64,000 nucleotides of DNA from Pseudolactococcus insecticola (GTDB lineage: Bacteria > Bacillota > Bacilli > Lactobacillales > Streptococcaceae). Each line of letters begins with the position of its first letter. The stretch's first letter is position 1. The notes beneath the pieces are model-generated. The model saw only the letters and a program-made list of their open reading frames with translations, was not told the DNA's origin and ran no database searches. The DNA is taken from assembly GCF_011170065.1 (NCBI RefSeq), contig NZ_BLLH01000002.1, positions 248,001-312,000 of the forward strand, given 5' to 3'. Below are positions 1 to 8,523 of the stretch, in pieces. The position numbers and the translations under genes are program-made.

Positions 1-2316
1 GTCAACAAACTCACGGTATTCCTCGTTTAGTACGGCGCCACCGACCATGAACATCGTCTCAGGCGCAGCGGCTTTTACTGCGGCAATCGTGCGTTTCATG
101 TTTTGCACAGTTGTCGTCATCAAGGCTGAGAGACCAACGAGCTTTATATTTTCCTTGACCACGGTCTCAACCACCGTTTCAATCGGTACATCTTTTCCAA
201 GGTCAATGATGTCATAGCCATAGTTTTCAAGAATCATCTTCACGATATTTTTACCGATATCATGAATGTCACCTTCCACCGTTGCAAGTAAAATCTTGCC
301 CAGATCTTCTGACTGCTTGCCTTCTTTTGCGAGCTTGTCCTTTAGGACTTCCTGGGCATTTTTTGTGGCTTCAGCAGACTGCATCAGCTGTGGCAAGAAA
401 AGCTCGCCCGATTCAAATCTGGCACCAACGACGTCCAAAGCTGGAATAAAGTGCTGATTGACCACTTCAAGTGGTGTCAAGTTTTCAAGCAATTTCTTGG
501 TTTCAGCAACCGTCAACTCTTTGCGTCCCTTGATAATCATCTCTTTGAGCGTCAGATTTTCGTCTGACTGAGCTGGTTGTGCTGCGCTATTTCCGGATGA
601 AACGGCAATATTAGCATTTTGCTCCTTATCAATAAAATCACTCGAATTGGCATCTTGTCCCGTAAAGACCTTGATTGAGCGAACAACGCTCATCATATAA
701 TCACTGAGTGGATTCATGATGGGCGCATCAAGCCCAGCACCAAATGCCTGTGCCAAAAATGTACCGTTTAAAAGCGCCCGATTTGGCAAGCCAAAAGAGA
801 TATTTGACAGGCCGACCACCGTTTTACAGCCTAAACGAGATTTGACCAAACGGATGGTATCCAATGTCACGGGTACCTGATCCTGCTGAGCTGATGCCGT
901 CAGAACCAACGGATCAATCATCACACGATCAGCAGAAATACCGTATTTCCCAGCTTCACGGACGATTTTTTCGGCGACTTGGTAGCGCTTTTCAGCTGTT
1001 TCAGGAATGCCGTCCTCGTCCAGACAAAGTCCTAAAATCACACCACCGTACTTGGCAACAATCGGTAAAACCTTATCCATATTTGACTGTTTGCCATTGA
1101 CCGAGTTGATCAAGGGCACGCCGTTATAGTGTCTTGCGCCTGCTTCAAGCGCCGCCACTTCTGACGAGTCAATCTGCAGTGGCAGATCAAGCAACGACTG
1201 GAGTTCACCGATAGTTTTGGTCATCATGGCAGCCTCATCAATCTCAGGCAGACCAACATTGACATCCAAAATATCTGCACCAGCATCACGTTGGGCAACC
1301 GCTTCTTTGATGATGTAGTCTACATCGCTGCGGCGTAGTGCATCTTTTAGGCGAGGTTTCCCAGTTGGGTTAATCCGCTCTCCTATTAGCGTCAAACCTT
1401 TACCAATCGCAACAGTTTTCAGCCCTGAAGTGATAAATGTCCCAGAAACTGGCTCTGGTATAACCTTTTCAGTGGTTGTGATGATGGCACGCAATTGCTT
1501 AATAAACTCTGGCGTCGTGCCACAGCAGCCACCGATAATCGCAACACCTTTATCCAAGAGCTTTTGCGTGTAGGCCGTATAGGTTTCAGGCGTGATTTTA
1601 TAAACCGTTTCACCATTTTCCATCTGTGGCAGACCAGCATTTGCCTGCACCATGACGGGCACCTGCGCATAGGTCAAAATCGTTTCAACAATTGGCGCAA
1701 GTTCTTTTGGCCCGAGCGAGCAATTGACGCCTAGGACATCGACGCCTAGATTTTGCAGAGTCAGCGTTGCCGTTTGCGGATCAACGCCAACAAAAGTACG
1801 CCCGTCTTCTTGATAGGTCATCGTAACAAACACCGGCAAGTTTGTATTTTCTTTAACGGCAAGCACGGCAATCTTTGTTTCAAGTAAATCAGCTAAAGTC
1901 TCGATAATCACAAGATCAGCACCCGCTGATTCAGCCAGTTTGGCCTGACTTGCAAACATCTCATAGGCCTTGTCAAATGACAGCGTGCCCATTGGTTGTA
2001 ATAGCTGCCCAGTTGGCCCCATGTCATAGGCGACATATTTTGGATTGGCTGACTTGGCAAGGGAGACCGCTGCTGTAATCACGGATTCTAGCTCATCAGC
2101 GTCCATTTTTGTGGTATTTGCCTGAAACGTATTGGTCGTGATGACATCCGCACCCGCAGCCACATAGTCTTTGTGAATAGCTGTCACAATCTCAGGGTGT
2201 GTCAGGTTGAAATGCTCAGGAATCCCCCCAATCGGCAAGCCTCTGTTTTGGAGTTGCGTCCCCATTGCCCCGTCAAAAAGCAAAATATTATCACGTAAAT
2301 CATCTAAAATTGTCAT
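1..2316 (-). CDS. metH: Cobalamin-dependent methionine synthase (C-terminus cut by window start)
   Basis: Transfers a methyl group from 5-methyltetrahydrofolate to homocysteine via bound cobalamin. The 772 visible residues show three modules in order. A zinc homocysteine methyltransferase domain has VNCS near residue 198 and GGCCGTTPE near 262-270. A pterin-binding domain starts at GERINPTGK near 310. A cobalamin-binding domain carries DIHDIG, with its axial histidine near 684. The frame stays open to base 1, so the end lies outside. The ATG at 2316 lies inside the 3' end of the upstream S-component gene (17-base overlap), indicating translational coupling. The reactivation domain is encoded separately two genes upstream, so this protein probably ends after the B12 domain. 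Domain assignment is secure; the missing end is inferred. Confidence 0.93.
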   Translation of the reverse strand, partial: MTILDDLRDNILLFDGAMGTQLQNRGLPIGGIPEHFNLTHPEIVTAIHKDYVAAGADVITTNTFQANTTKMDADELESVITAAVSLAKSANPKYVAYDMGPTGQLLQPMGTLSFDKAYEMFASQAKLAESAGADLVIIETLADLLETKIAVLAVKENTNLPVFVTMTYQEDGRTFVGVDPQTATLTLQNLGVDVLGVNCSLGPKELAPIVETILTYAQVPVMVQANAGLPQMENGETVYKITPETYTAYTQKLLDKGVAIIGGCCGTTPEFIKQLRAIITTTEKVIPEPVSGTFITSGLKTVAIGKGLTLIGERINPTGKPRLKDALRRSDVDYIIKEAVAQRDAGADILDVNVGLPEIDEAAMMTKTIGELQSLLDLPLQIDSSEVAALEAGARHYNGVPLINSVNGKQSNMDKVLPIVAKYGGVILGLCLDEDGIPETAEKRYQVAEKIVREAGKYGISADRVMIDPLVLTASAQQDQVPVTLDTIRLVKSRLGCKTVVGLSNISFGLPNRALLNGTFLAQAFGAGLDAPIMNPLSDYMMSVVRSIKVFTGQDANSSDFIDKEQNANIAVSSGNSAAQPAQSDENLTLKEMIIKGRKELTVAETKKLLENLTPLEVVNQHFIPALDVVGARFESGELFLPQLMQSAEATKNAQEVLKDKLAKEGKQSEDLGKILLATVEGDIHDIGKNIVKMILENYGYDIIDLGKDVPIETVVETVVKENIKLVGLSALMTTTVQNMKRTIAAVKAAAPETMFMVGGAVLNEEYREFVD

Positions 2317-2803
2317 TGTTTTGTCCTTTATTTATCTGTTTGAAAATGATGATCAGCACTGGAAAAAAGAGCGCCGTTGACACGGCATGTGCGACGTCAA
2401 ATGGCAAACCACTGAGCCAAAATGGCCAGATACTACTACCAAATAACCTAGCCGAAAAAAGTGAGATTAAAAATCCCCAACACATGGTAAGAATACCCGC
2501 AAGAATCGCCTGTAACACGACCTGTCTGACATGTTTAAAAAGAAAGTAGCCAGCCGTCAAAATCATCGCATATGAGACGATCTGTGCGAAAATAATCACA
2601 GAAAATCCTAGTAAAAGCCCTGTTAGCGTCATGGTCAAGCTTGCCACCAAAAGCGCCGTTCCAAGGCCTAAGTAAATCACCAAAACAAAAAAGAAAGCGG
2701 TGATTGGCTTGACATTTGGAAAGGCAACAAGGCTAAGGCGCATCACGCTCCCAAGTGCGCTCAAAATCGCAATTTGCGTCAGTTTTTTGATTTTTAAGGT
2801 CAT
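2300..2803 (-). CDS. ECF transporter S component, probably for cobalamin or a precursor
   Basis: A 167-residue integral membrane protein with about five or six hydrophobic segments. It starts with the short basic leader and small-residue helix (LTQIAILSALGSVMRL) typical of substrate-binding S components of energy-coupling-factor transporters. Such proteins share a common EcfA/A'/T module encoded elsewhere. The substrate cannot be read from the sequence. It sits between the MetH reactivation gene (4-base overlap) and metH (17-base overlap), so uptake of cobalamin, as known for CbrT-type S components of lactobacilli, is the most economical inference. Folate or another methionine-cycle nutrient is the alternative. 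The family is fairly sure, the substrate is not. Confidence 0.75.
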   Translation of the reverse strand: MTLKIKKLTQIAILSALGSVMRLSLVAFPNVKPITAFFFVLVIYLGLGTALLVASLTMTLTGLLLGFSVIIFAQIVSYAMILTAGYFLFKHVRQVVLQAILAGILTMCWGFLISLFSARLFGSSIWPFWLSGLPFDVAHAVSTALFFPVLIIIFKQINKGQNNDNFR

Positions 2804-3477
2804 GCGTCGATGTTAAAATGCGCATTTCTTACCATCTCAACCGTCAGATCATCTGGTTCTTTTCGGCGTGGCCGTGCAATTTTCGGATCATCAAACAATC
2901 CCATGATTGCCGTTACTGACTTGCGTGGCACCATGAGATTGGTATCAGTCAGCGTCAAGCCTAACTTACGATCTGCGGCCAATGTTTTCAAAAACTGTGG
3001 CTGAATATCAAGTGACAAATCACCATAACCTGGTGAAAACCTGCGATTTAGCGTATAGTCTGAAAATCTATCTGCAATATCAACTTCTGCCAAGTCACAG
3101 ACTTTTTCGATATAATCCACGCAACACGAGTCCAAAACAAAGGCCTTAGTCATCTCAGAAAGTTCATAAAGCCTGATCTGACGCTCAATTTCGATGCCAA
3201 GTGTCGATGCCAATAAGACAACTTTTTTAGCATTTTTCAGGTGATTATAGATATTTTTTGACTGTAAAACAAGGTCTGTGCCAGTCAGATGAACTGCGAG
3301 ATTTTCTTCGTCAAGCGTGAAATCATAGGCTTGATAGAGGTATCTGGCATGTGACTTTTCCTGAACCTCCAGCATCAAGTCATCCACCAAGTCTGACACA
3401 TCACTCGTCAGCTCCTGCTTGCGTTTATAGCCCAGATAGCGCAAGACTTCGGCTTTTTCTAAGGGTAGATATTGCAT
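2800..3477 (-). CDS. Stand-alone methionine synthase reactivation-domain protein
   Basis: A 225-residue protein matching the activation domain that forms the C-terminus of E. coli MetH. It carries the hallmark RFSPGYGDLSL (about residues 146-156), which binds S-adenosylmethionine for reductive remethylation of oxidised cob(II)alamin, and LMVPRKSVTA further on. In many Firmicutes this domain is a separate polypeptide, as here. It is the first gene of a three-gene operon (this gene, S component, metH). The start has a clear GGAGG about 7 bases upstream. About 120 bases separate it from the terminator of the upstream gene. I see no B12 riboswitch in that gap. Confidence 0.88.
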   Translation of the reverse strand: MQYLPLEKAEVLRYLGYKRKQELTSDVSDLVDDLMLEVQEKSHARYLYQAYDFTLDEENLAVHLTGTDLVLQSKNIYNHLKNAKKVVLLASTLGIEIERQIRLYELSEMTKAFVLDSCCVDYIEKVCDLAEVDIADRFSDYTLNRRFSPGYGDLSLDIQPQFLKTLAADRKLGLTLTDTNLMVPRKSVTAIMGLFDDPKIARPRRKEPDDLTVEMVRNAHFNIDA

Positions 3478-3572
3478 ACTGCCTCCATTTTCTCTTACTA
3501 TTATGTTAGCATATTTTTACAGATTGCGCCTATGCTTAAATGTTGATAGCCGCTATAAAATATGCTTATAGC

Positions 3573-3593
3573 AAAAAACAGCCGTCGGCTGTT
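3573..3593 (-). terminator. Terminator of the MetE-like gene
   Basis: On the minus strand the stem AACAGCC/GGCTGTT with a tiny loop is followed by a T-run, just after the stop codon of the MetE-like gene. Confidence 0.85.
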
Positions 3594-3598
3594 CTCAC

Positions 3599-4717
3599 TC
3601 ATGCCCAAACTTCGTCGATGATTGATTTGACAAGGGCTAGTTTGGTCCACTGATCGTCTTCCGAAAGGATATTGCCTTCCTCGGTCGATGCAAAGCCACA
3701 CTGTGTTGACAGGTAGAGCTGCTCCAAAGGCAGATAGCGTGTTGCTTCTTTTATCCGTGTGATCACAGCATCTCTGTCTTCCAGCACGCCATTTTTTGAG
3801 GTAATCAAACCTAAAACTGCGACTTTATCTGCTGGGAACTTTGCCAATGGTTCAAAACCACCTGAGCGTTCGTTGTCATATTCTAGGAAATATTTTTCAG
3901 CATGCTCACGAGCAAAGAGGACGTCAGCAACGGTATCATAGGCGCCTTTTGTCGCATAAGTCGAATGATAGTTGCCACGACAAATGTGTGTATTGATCGT
4001 CAAATCATCAGGCAAATTGTCAATCGCTTTGTTGTTGACATAAAGATAATCTTCCTGGATGCCCGCAAGGTCAAAGCCTGCACCTGCCATGGTGTCCCAG
4101 AAATCTTTGTCAACTAGCATGCCCCATGTACAGTCATCCAGCTGAATCGTCCGCGCACCTACCGCATATAAGGCCAAAATCGCTTCGTGATAGACTTTTG
4201 CTATATCATCTAACAACACTTTGTGGTCCGGGTAAAATTCTGCCGTGATTGCGGCGTTATTCCCGCGTAAAAGTTCTGCCAAAAACTGTGCTGGTGCAGG
4301 AATCGTGATTTTGGCTTCGACTGCACCGTTTTCAGCATCTGCGATTTTTTTGATAAAGGCATAAGCTGCGAGTTCTGGATGATTTTCAGCAGTAAAGCCA
4401 AGTTTTCCTGTTAAGACGGCTGTGTCATCGCGCGTTTCTTCATCTGCGAAAAGATAGCCTTGACCGTAGTGGGTGTGCGCAACATTGTCAAATCCCCAGA
4501 AAAAGTCTAAGTGCCAGTAAGATCTGCGAAATTCACCATCTGTGATGACGTCGAGTCCAGCTGCGATTTCTTTTTTAGCGAGTGTTGTGATGCTAGCGTT
4601 TTCAATCGCAGTCAGATCTTCTCGTGTGATAGCCCCATTGTCAAACTGTTCACGCGCAGTTAATAAAGCCTTTGGACGCAAGAATGAGCCGACATGTTCA
4701 AATTTTTGTTTTACCAT
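3599..4717 (-). CDS. B12-independent methionine synthase-like protein (YxjG/YxjH, core-MetE type)
   Basis: A 372-residue protein of the UROD/MetE superfamily, equal to the C-terminal catalytic half of MetE. It has the N-terminal FEHVGSFLRP typical of YxjG/YxjH. Zinc-binding elements are HICRGN (about residue 245) and STQCGFASTEEGN near 340. The family transfers a methyl group to homocysteine; the methyl donor of the short forms is less certain than for full MetE. It is monocistronic: MET-boxes lie upstream and a strong terminator downstream. Having this and metH side by side gives the cell B12-free and B12-dependent routes. The GAGGTAAC site lies just before the ATG. Confidence 0.88.
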   Translation of the reverse strand: MVKQKFEHVGSFLRPKALLTAREQFDNGAITREDLTAIENASITTLAKKEIAAGLDVITDGEFRRSYWHLDFFWGFDNVAHTHYGQGYLFADEETRDDTAVLTGKLGFTAENHPELAAYAFIKKIADAENGAVEAKITIPAPAQFLAELLRGNNAAITAEFYPDHKVLLDDIAKVYHEAILALYAVGARTIQLDDCTWGMLVDKDFWDTMAGAGFDLAGIQEDYLYVNNKAIDNLPDDLTINTHICRGNYHSTYATKGAYDTVADVLFAREHAEKYFLEYDNERSGGFEPLAKFPADKVAVLGLITSKNGVLEDRDAVITRIKEATRYLPLEQLYLSTQCGFASTEEGNILSEDDQWTKLALVKSIIDEVWA

Positions 4718-4762
4718 TTTAGTTACCTCTTTTTCTTTGATGACTTTATTTTATATCATTTT

Positions 4763-4815
4763 GCTATAGTTGTAAAATATATAAAAATGCAGTTTTGTCA
4801 TAGTTTTAAACTATA
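4763..4815 (-). promoter_or_regulatory. Two MET-boxes and promoter of the MetE-like gene
   Basis: Bases 4800-4814 form a perfect dyad, ATAGTTT-T-AAACTAT. This is the MET-box described for LysR-type methionine regulators (MtaR/MetR) of streptococci. A second, imperfect copy lies at 4765-4781, 34 bases away centre to centre (about three helical turns), and overlaps a weak -35 (TTTACA). A -10 TATAAA is visible near 4750-4756. Two boxes in helical phase upstream of a -35 fit LysR activation. Confidence 0.75.
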
Positions 4816-4831
4816 ACTACTTTAGACAATC

Positions 4832-4859
4832 AAAAAAACAACTGACGCATCAGCTGTTT
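4832..4859 (-). terminator. Terminator after the Nif3-like gene
   Basis: On the minus strand ACAGCTGA/TCAGTTGT (one G-T pair) with loop TGCG is followed by a run of seven T. It lies directly after the stop codon and closes the nth-trmK-Nif3 operon. Confidence 0.85.
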
Positions 4860-5630
4860 TCAAAATTTAACAAATGGATTGGTCAGGCTCGTACTTTCGA
4901 TAATCTCGACTGATGTGTCAAAATTTCTAAGGACTTCCGCAACTTTTAGGATAAACAGTGCCTCGATGTGATGTCCAGGATCAATGGCAGAAATCCCGAG
5001 CGAAAGCATATCGTGTGCTGTGTGATAGTAGATGTCACCTGTGATATAAACATCTGCTTGCTTAGCTGCGGCGTCCACGTAGAACTTGCCACCTGAGCCG
5101 CCACAAATGGCAACACGACCAATAGTTTGCGACATACTGCGATCATAACTCACGACAGAAAGGCCATCAAGACCAAAAACGGCTTTAACCTTTTCTGAAA
5201 ATGTCGCAAGTGTTTGGGGTTTTACATGGCCAACACGGCCAAGCCCGAATTCTGTCAGATTTTCAACATCTGTCACCTCCAAAAGCTCACAAAACCAGTC
5301 ATTTAGACCATTTTCGACAATATCAATATTGGTGTGGCTCGTATAAACTGCGATGCCCGCACGCGCAAGATCAAGTACGATTTTTTCCTGCGGCTGGCTA
5401 GCTGTCAGGTTGTCAAGCGGGCGAAAAATAACAGGATGTTTGGCTAAAATCACGTCCACTTGCTTCTCAATCGCTTCTGCGACTGTTTGTTCACGAATGT
5501 CTAAAGTCACCATCACTTTTTTGATGTCCCGATTTAGCGTTCCGATTTGTAAGCCTACTGGGTCGCCAGCCATGGCAAGTTCTTTAGGACAGTAGGCTTC
5601 ATAAAGTTTGAAAAATTCACTTGCTAGCAT
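4860..5630 (-). CDS. Nif3-like dinuclear metal centre protein
   Basis: A 256-residue member of the Nif3/YqfO/YbgI family, often annotated as GTP cyclohydrolase 1 type 2; the physiological reaction is not settled. Expected metal-ligand motifs are present: KHPVIF near residue 65, SHTNID near 99, and DPGHHIEA near 218. It overlaps the end of trmK by 14 bases, the usual Firmicutes pairing. The length is that of the short form without the inserted PII-like domain. Confidence 0.88.
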   Translation of the reverse strand: MLASEFFKLYEAYCPKELAMAGDPVGLQIGTLNRDIKKVMVTLDIREQTVAEAIEKQVDVILAKHPVIFRPLDNLTASQPQEKIVLDLARAGIAVYTSHTNIDIVENGLNDWFCELLEVTDVENLTEFGLGRVGHVKPQTLATFSEKVKAVFGLDGLSVVSYDRSMSQTIGRVAICGGSGGKFYVDAAAKQADVYITGDIYYHTAHDMLSLGISAIDPGHHIEALFILKVAEVLRNFDTSVEIIESTSLTNPFVKF

Positions 5631-6315
5631 TTAGTATTGCCTCGATTTTTTCTATTTTTTCTTGAAACATTTGACGTTTTTCAGCAGCTGCTGCGGGTAA
5701 TTTGTCCAGAATTTTTTGCATATTCAGCTGTTCTGCACGCCATTTGGCTTTGAACACTGCTGATTTTTCATTCATCAGATATTTGCCAAATGTCAACTCG
5801 TCAGAAGTTAAGTTGGCGTTAGTATTTTTAGCGTGTCTGACTCGCATAAGCTCATAAATCTTGTCGTGTTCTGACAAAATACGCTCGTCAGAAATGCTGA
5901 ACCCATTCGCAACCAGCCAAGTCCGCAAAAATTTCTCGCCGTTGTTTGGTTGCAAGATTAGGGTCTCAACTTTTTCTAGTTTTGCCGTATCCGCAGCCAA
6001 TATCTCAGCTATCAGATTACCACCCATGCCTGCAATTGTTACGGTGTTAATAGCGTCATCTGCTGTCATTGCTACGAGACCATTTGCGAGTCGCACGGTG
6101 ATTTTATCAGTCAGATTCGACACACGGACATTGTCAACTGCCGACTCAAACGGGCCTTTGACAACTTCACCTGCCACGGCAAAATTGATTTTTCCTGTTC
6201 TTATGAGGTTGATTGGCAGATAAGCATGGTCACTGCCAACGTCAAGCAGGCGTGCATTGTCAGGCACAAAATCTGCAACGGCTTGCAAGCGTTTCGATAA
6301 TTTTTCATGATTCAT
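5617..6315 (-). CDS. trmK: tRNA (adenine(22)-N(1))-methyltransferase TrmK
   Basis: A 232-residue SAM-dependent methyltransferase. Motif I is LLDVGSDHAYLPI near residue 20, the catalytic-loop region is AGMGGNLIAEIL near 95, and LQPNNGEKFLRTWL is near 120, all typical of TrmK, which methylates N1 of A22 in some tRNAs. The C-terminal 70 residues form the family's coiled coil. It overlaps nth upstream by 11 bases and the Nif3-like gene downstream by 14 bases, so the three are one operon. Confidence 0.92.
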   Translation of the reverse strand: MNHEKLSKRLQAVADFVPDNARLLDVGSDHAYLPINLIRTGKINFAVAGEVVKGPFESAVDNVRVSNLTDKITVRLANGLVAMTADDAINTVTIAGMGGNLIAEILAADTAKLEKVETLILQPNNGEKFLRTWLVANGFSISDERILSEHDKIYELMRVRHAKNTNANLTSDELTFGKYLMNEKSAVFKAKWRAEQLNMQKILDKLPAAAAEKRQMFQEKIEKIEAILNASK

Positions 6316-6952
6316 GGGTCAATTTTTCTCCGAATTTACAATAAGGTAGGACTGGGCAAGTTTGACATTTGGGGTTTCTTGCCGTACAGTGATAGCGCCC
6401 GAAAAAAATTAGGCGATGATGCGTTTCGACCCAGTCTTTTTCAGGCACTACCTTCATCAGCTTATCTTCGACTTCAAGCACCGTCGCTGATTGTTTGACA
6501 AGCTGCAAGCGCTTTGAAACGCGCTCTACATGCGTATCCACGGCAATTCCAGGAATGCCAAACGCATCACCTAAGACGACGTTTGCGGTCTTTCTTCCCA
6601 CACCTGGCAGCTTTTGCAGCAAGTCCTTATCATGCGGCAGCTCACCGCCAAAGTCTGTTATCAACATTTGCGCCGTTCTGACGATGTTTTTCGCCTTGGT
6701 TTTATAGAGGCCAATGGTGCGAATCTTGCTTTCAACGTCAGCTATATCAGCTATTGCCAGAGTTTCAGCATCTGGATAACTCGCAAATAGTTTTGGCGTT
6801 GCCTTATTAACCCCTTTATCTGTCGCCTGGGCAGACAAGATCGTTGCAATCAAAAGCTGAAAAGGCGTGTCTGATTCAAGCTCACCATGCGCATTTGGAA
6901 ACATCCCAGCGATAATCGCTAAAACTGCTGTAAACTTTGCTTTACTGAGCAT
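6305..6952 (-). CDS. nth: Endonuclease III
   Basis: A base-excision DNA glycosylase/AP lyase for oxidised pyrimidines, 215 residues. The helix-hairpin-helix is LPGVGRKTANVV with the catalytic lysine, then VDTHVERVSKRL with the catalytic aspartate. The C-terminal iron-sulfur ligands have spacing C-x6-C-x2-C-x5-C. I chose the ATG at 6952, preceded by AAAGGAAAGGA, over an in-frame TTG at 6973. The promoter is an extended -10 (TGC-TAAAAT, 6985-6990) fused to the terminator of the tRNA gene upstream. Confidence 0.93.
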   Translation of the reverse strand: MLSKAKFTAVLAIIAGMFPNAHGELESDTPFQLLIATILSAQATDKGVNKATPKLFASYPDAETLAIADIADVESKIRTIGLYKTKAKNIVRTAQMLITDFGGELPHDKDLLQKLPGVGRKTANVVLGDAFGIPGIAVDTHVERVSKRLQLVKQSATVLEVEDKLMKVVPEKDWVETHHRLIFFGRYHCTARNPKCQTCPVLPYCKFGEKLTHES

Positions 6953-6984
6953 TTTTGGTTCCTTTCCTTTCAAATAATCCTGTT

Positions 6985-7016
6985 ATTTTAGCAAAAAAAC
7001 CGCCAAATTCTGCGGT
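6985..7016 (-). terminator. tRNA-Arg terminator fused to the nth promoter
   Basis: Minus-strand stem ACCGC/GCGGT is followed by seven T, which run directly into TGC-TAAAAT, the extended -10 of nth. Confidence 0.75.
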
Positions 7017-7043
7017 CTGCTAGATACTTTTTTATAACTAATA

Positions 7044-7117
7044 TGATCCCAGCAGGATTCGAACCTGCGACCGTTCGCTTAGAAGGCGAATGCTCTATCC
7101 AGCTGAGCTATGAGACC
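7044..7117 (-). tRNA. tRNA-Arg (anticodon TCT)
   Basis: On the minus strand a full cloverleaf folds. The acceptor is GGTCTCA with TGGGATC plus discriminator A, the D arm contains AGCTCAGCTGGATAGAGC, the anticodon stem is TTCGC/GCGAA with loop CTTCTAA, and the T arm contains GTTCGAATC. The anticodon TCT reads AGA/AGG. The CCA end is not encoded. Confidence 0.97.
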
Positions 7118-7133
7118 ATTTGACAACTACTAA

Positions 7134-7162
7134 ATTCTACCAAAATTCAGCTGTTTCGTCAA
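7134..7162 (-). promoter_or_regulatory. Promoter of tRNA-Arg
   Basis: TTGACG at 7157-7162, a 17-base spacer ending in TGG, and TAGAAT at 7134-7139 on the minus strand, about 17 bases before the tRNA 5' end. Confidence 0.8.
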
Positions 7163-7166
7163 ATTT

Positions 7167-8456
7167 TTAATAAACTGGATTACCATAAGCATCGTATACC
7201 TGATCAGATGATGCCGTACTAGCGTCGGTGGTAGTTACATCAGTGTCTTCAGCCTCTGCTTTTTCAGCTGTTGTTTCCTCACCGTCCGTCAGAAGTGTTT
7301 TTTCAGTTGATTTCCCAGAAACAGTCGTTGTGACCGTTGGTAATACGGCTTCTGACGACGCTTCCCCATAGTAATTATCGAAGGTAACGATGCTATCAGA
7401 CAGGCTATCTACCGTTTTTTGACCAAGTGATAGACGTAGCGCGTTTTGTACACTGAGCAGATTAGCAGCGGGCATAACTTGGTAAGAGCCGTCGTTAATC
7501 ATCTCACCGACGCCTTGTAGTTTGATTGAGCGCATTTTTTGAAAGGCGTCTTTATAGCCAATCAAACTCGTCAGACTGCTCGTATTGACAGAAAAGTCAG
7601 TTTTCATATTGCTTGAGACGGCTTGCAGGATCTTTTCATACTTAGTCACAGAGTTCAAACTCAGTATTTTTTTGACCACTTGACTGATAACCTCACGCTG
7701 GCGTGTTTGACGGCCAATGTCCCCTTCCGGATCCTGATGTCGCATACGTGAGTAGACCAATGCTTGATCGCCATTGATATGCTGCTTACCTGGTGCAATG
7801 CTCGCAGTATATTCTGGCTCAGTTTCCGCTATAGAAATCGTCTCGCCAAGCGTGTTATTAACTTCAATGCCACCAACCGCATCCACAAGCTCTTTAAGGC
7901 CGTTCATGTTGATTAGCGCATATTTATCAATATTCAAACCAATTTGATGCTGAATAGTCCGAACCGCAGACGCAGCCCCTCCCGTCGCATAGGCTGAGTT
8001 GAGCTTAGCGACATCTGTGATATGACCTTGCGCATCTAGAATATTTGCTAGCATATCACGTTCCAATGATACCATGGTTGTCGTGTTTGTCGTGGGATTG
8101 ATGGTCATGACAATCATGGTGTCTGAGTTGCCAGCCCAAGTATCAGAACGCGTCGCATCACCCGTGTCAACACCCATGAGAAGCACTGTCAAGGGCTTTG
8201 TCGCCTTGATAATCTCGTCTGTTTTTTTTGTTGAGGTAATACCCAAGTCTGAAAAGGTCGATTTCATAACATTTTCAGTGCGATCTAGTACGATTTTCCC
8301 ATATACAAAGATTGCCCCCAGTGCGACAACAACAAAAATGAGCAATCCCAGCAAAGTTTTTTGCCAGAGACGCAGTTTACGTTTCCCATTTTTCTTTACT
8401 GCTTGTTTTTTTATACCATGTCTTTCCTCACGGTAAACTCGATGACTTCGCTTCAT
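7167..8456 (-). CDS. LytR-CpsA-Psr family cell-wall glycopolymer transferase
   Basis: A 429-residue LCP protein: basic cytoplasmic tail (1-30), one transmembrane helix (about 33-52), and an extracellular LCP domain (about 90-310). LCP enzymes attach undecaprenyl-phosphate-linked wall polymers to peptidoglycan. Key residues are present: GNSDTMI, SLERDML and the arginine block YSRMRHQDPEGDIGRQTRQR. A Ser/Thr/Glu-rich tail of about 60 residues follows. It lies downstream of tsaE and a GNAT gene, the conserved streptococcal order. It also has its own apparent promoter: TGG-TAAAAT at 8463-8468, six bases before the ATG, with no ribosome binding site (predicted leaderless). Confidence 0.9.
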   Translation of the reverse strand: MKRSHRVYREERHGIKKQAVKKNGKRKLRLWQKTLLGLLIFVVVALGAIFVYGKIVLDRTENVMKSTFSDLGITSTKKTDEIIKATKPLTVLLMGVDTGDATRSDTWAGNSDTMIVMTINPTTNTTTMVSLERDMLANILDAQGHITDVAKLNSAYATGGAASAVRTIQHQIGLNIDKYALINMNGLKELVDAVGGIEVNNTLGETISIAETEPEYTASIAPGKQHINGDQALVYSRMRHQDPEGDIGRQTRQREVISQVVKKILSLNSVTKYEKILQAVSSNMKTDFSVNTSSLTSLIGYKDAFQKMRSIKLQGVGEMINDGSYQVMPAANLLSVQNALRLSLGQKTVDSLSDSIVTFDNYYGEASSEAVLPTVTTTVSGKSTEKTLLTDGEETTAEKAEAEDTDVTTTDASTASSDQVYDAYGNPVY

Positions 8457-8471
8457 TCTTCTATTTTACCA
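8457..8471 (-). promoter_or_regulatory. Predicted leaderless promoter of the LCP gene
   Basis: Extended -10 TGG-TAAAAT, then AGAAGA, then ATG. The start site would fall on or next to the A of ATG. The -35 region is poor. Confidence 0.55.
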
Positions 8472-8523
8472 AATTTTTGGATGATTCAGCTGAAAATTAA
8501 GAAAATGTTATAAAATTGTAACC

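Noticed and set aside
3478..3598. Possible cobalamin riboswitch before the B12 operon
   Set aside because: Only about 120 bases, part of them a terminator; no B12-box-like sequence. A short dyad (ATAGCGGCTAT) is too small to interpret.
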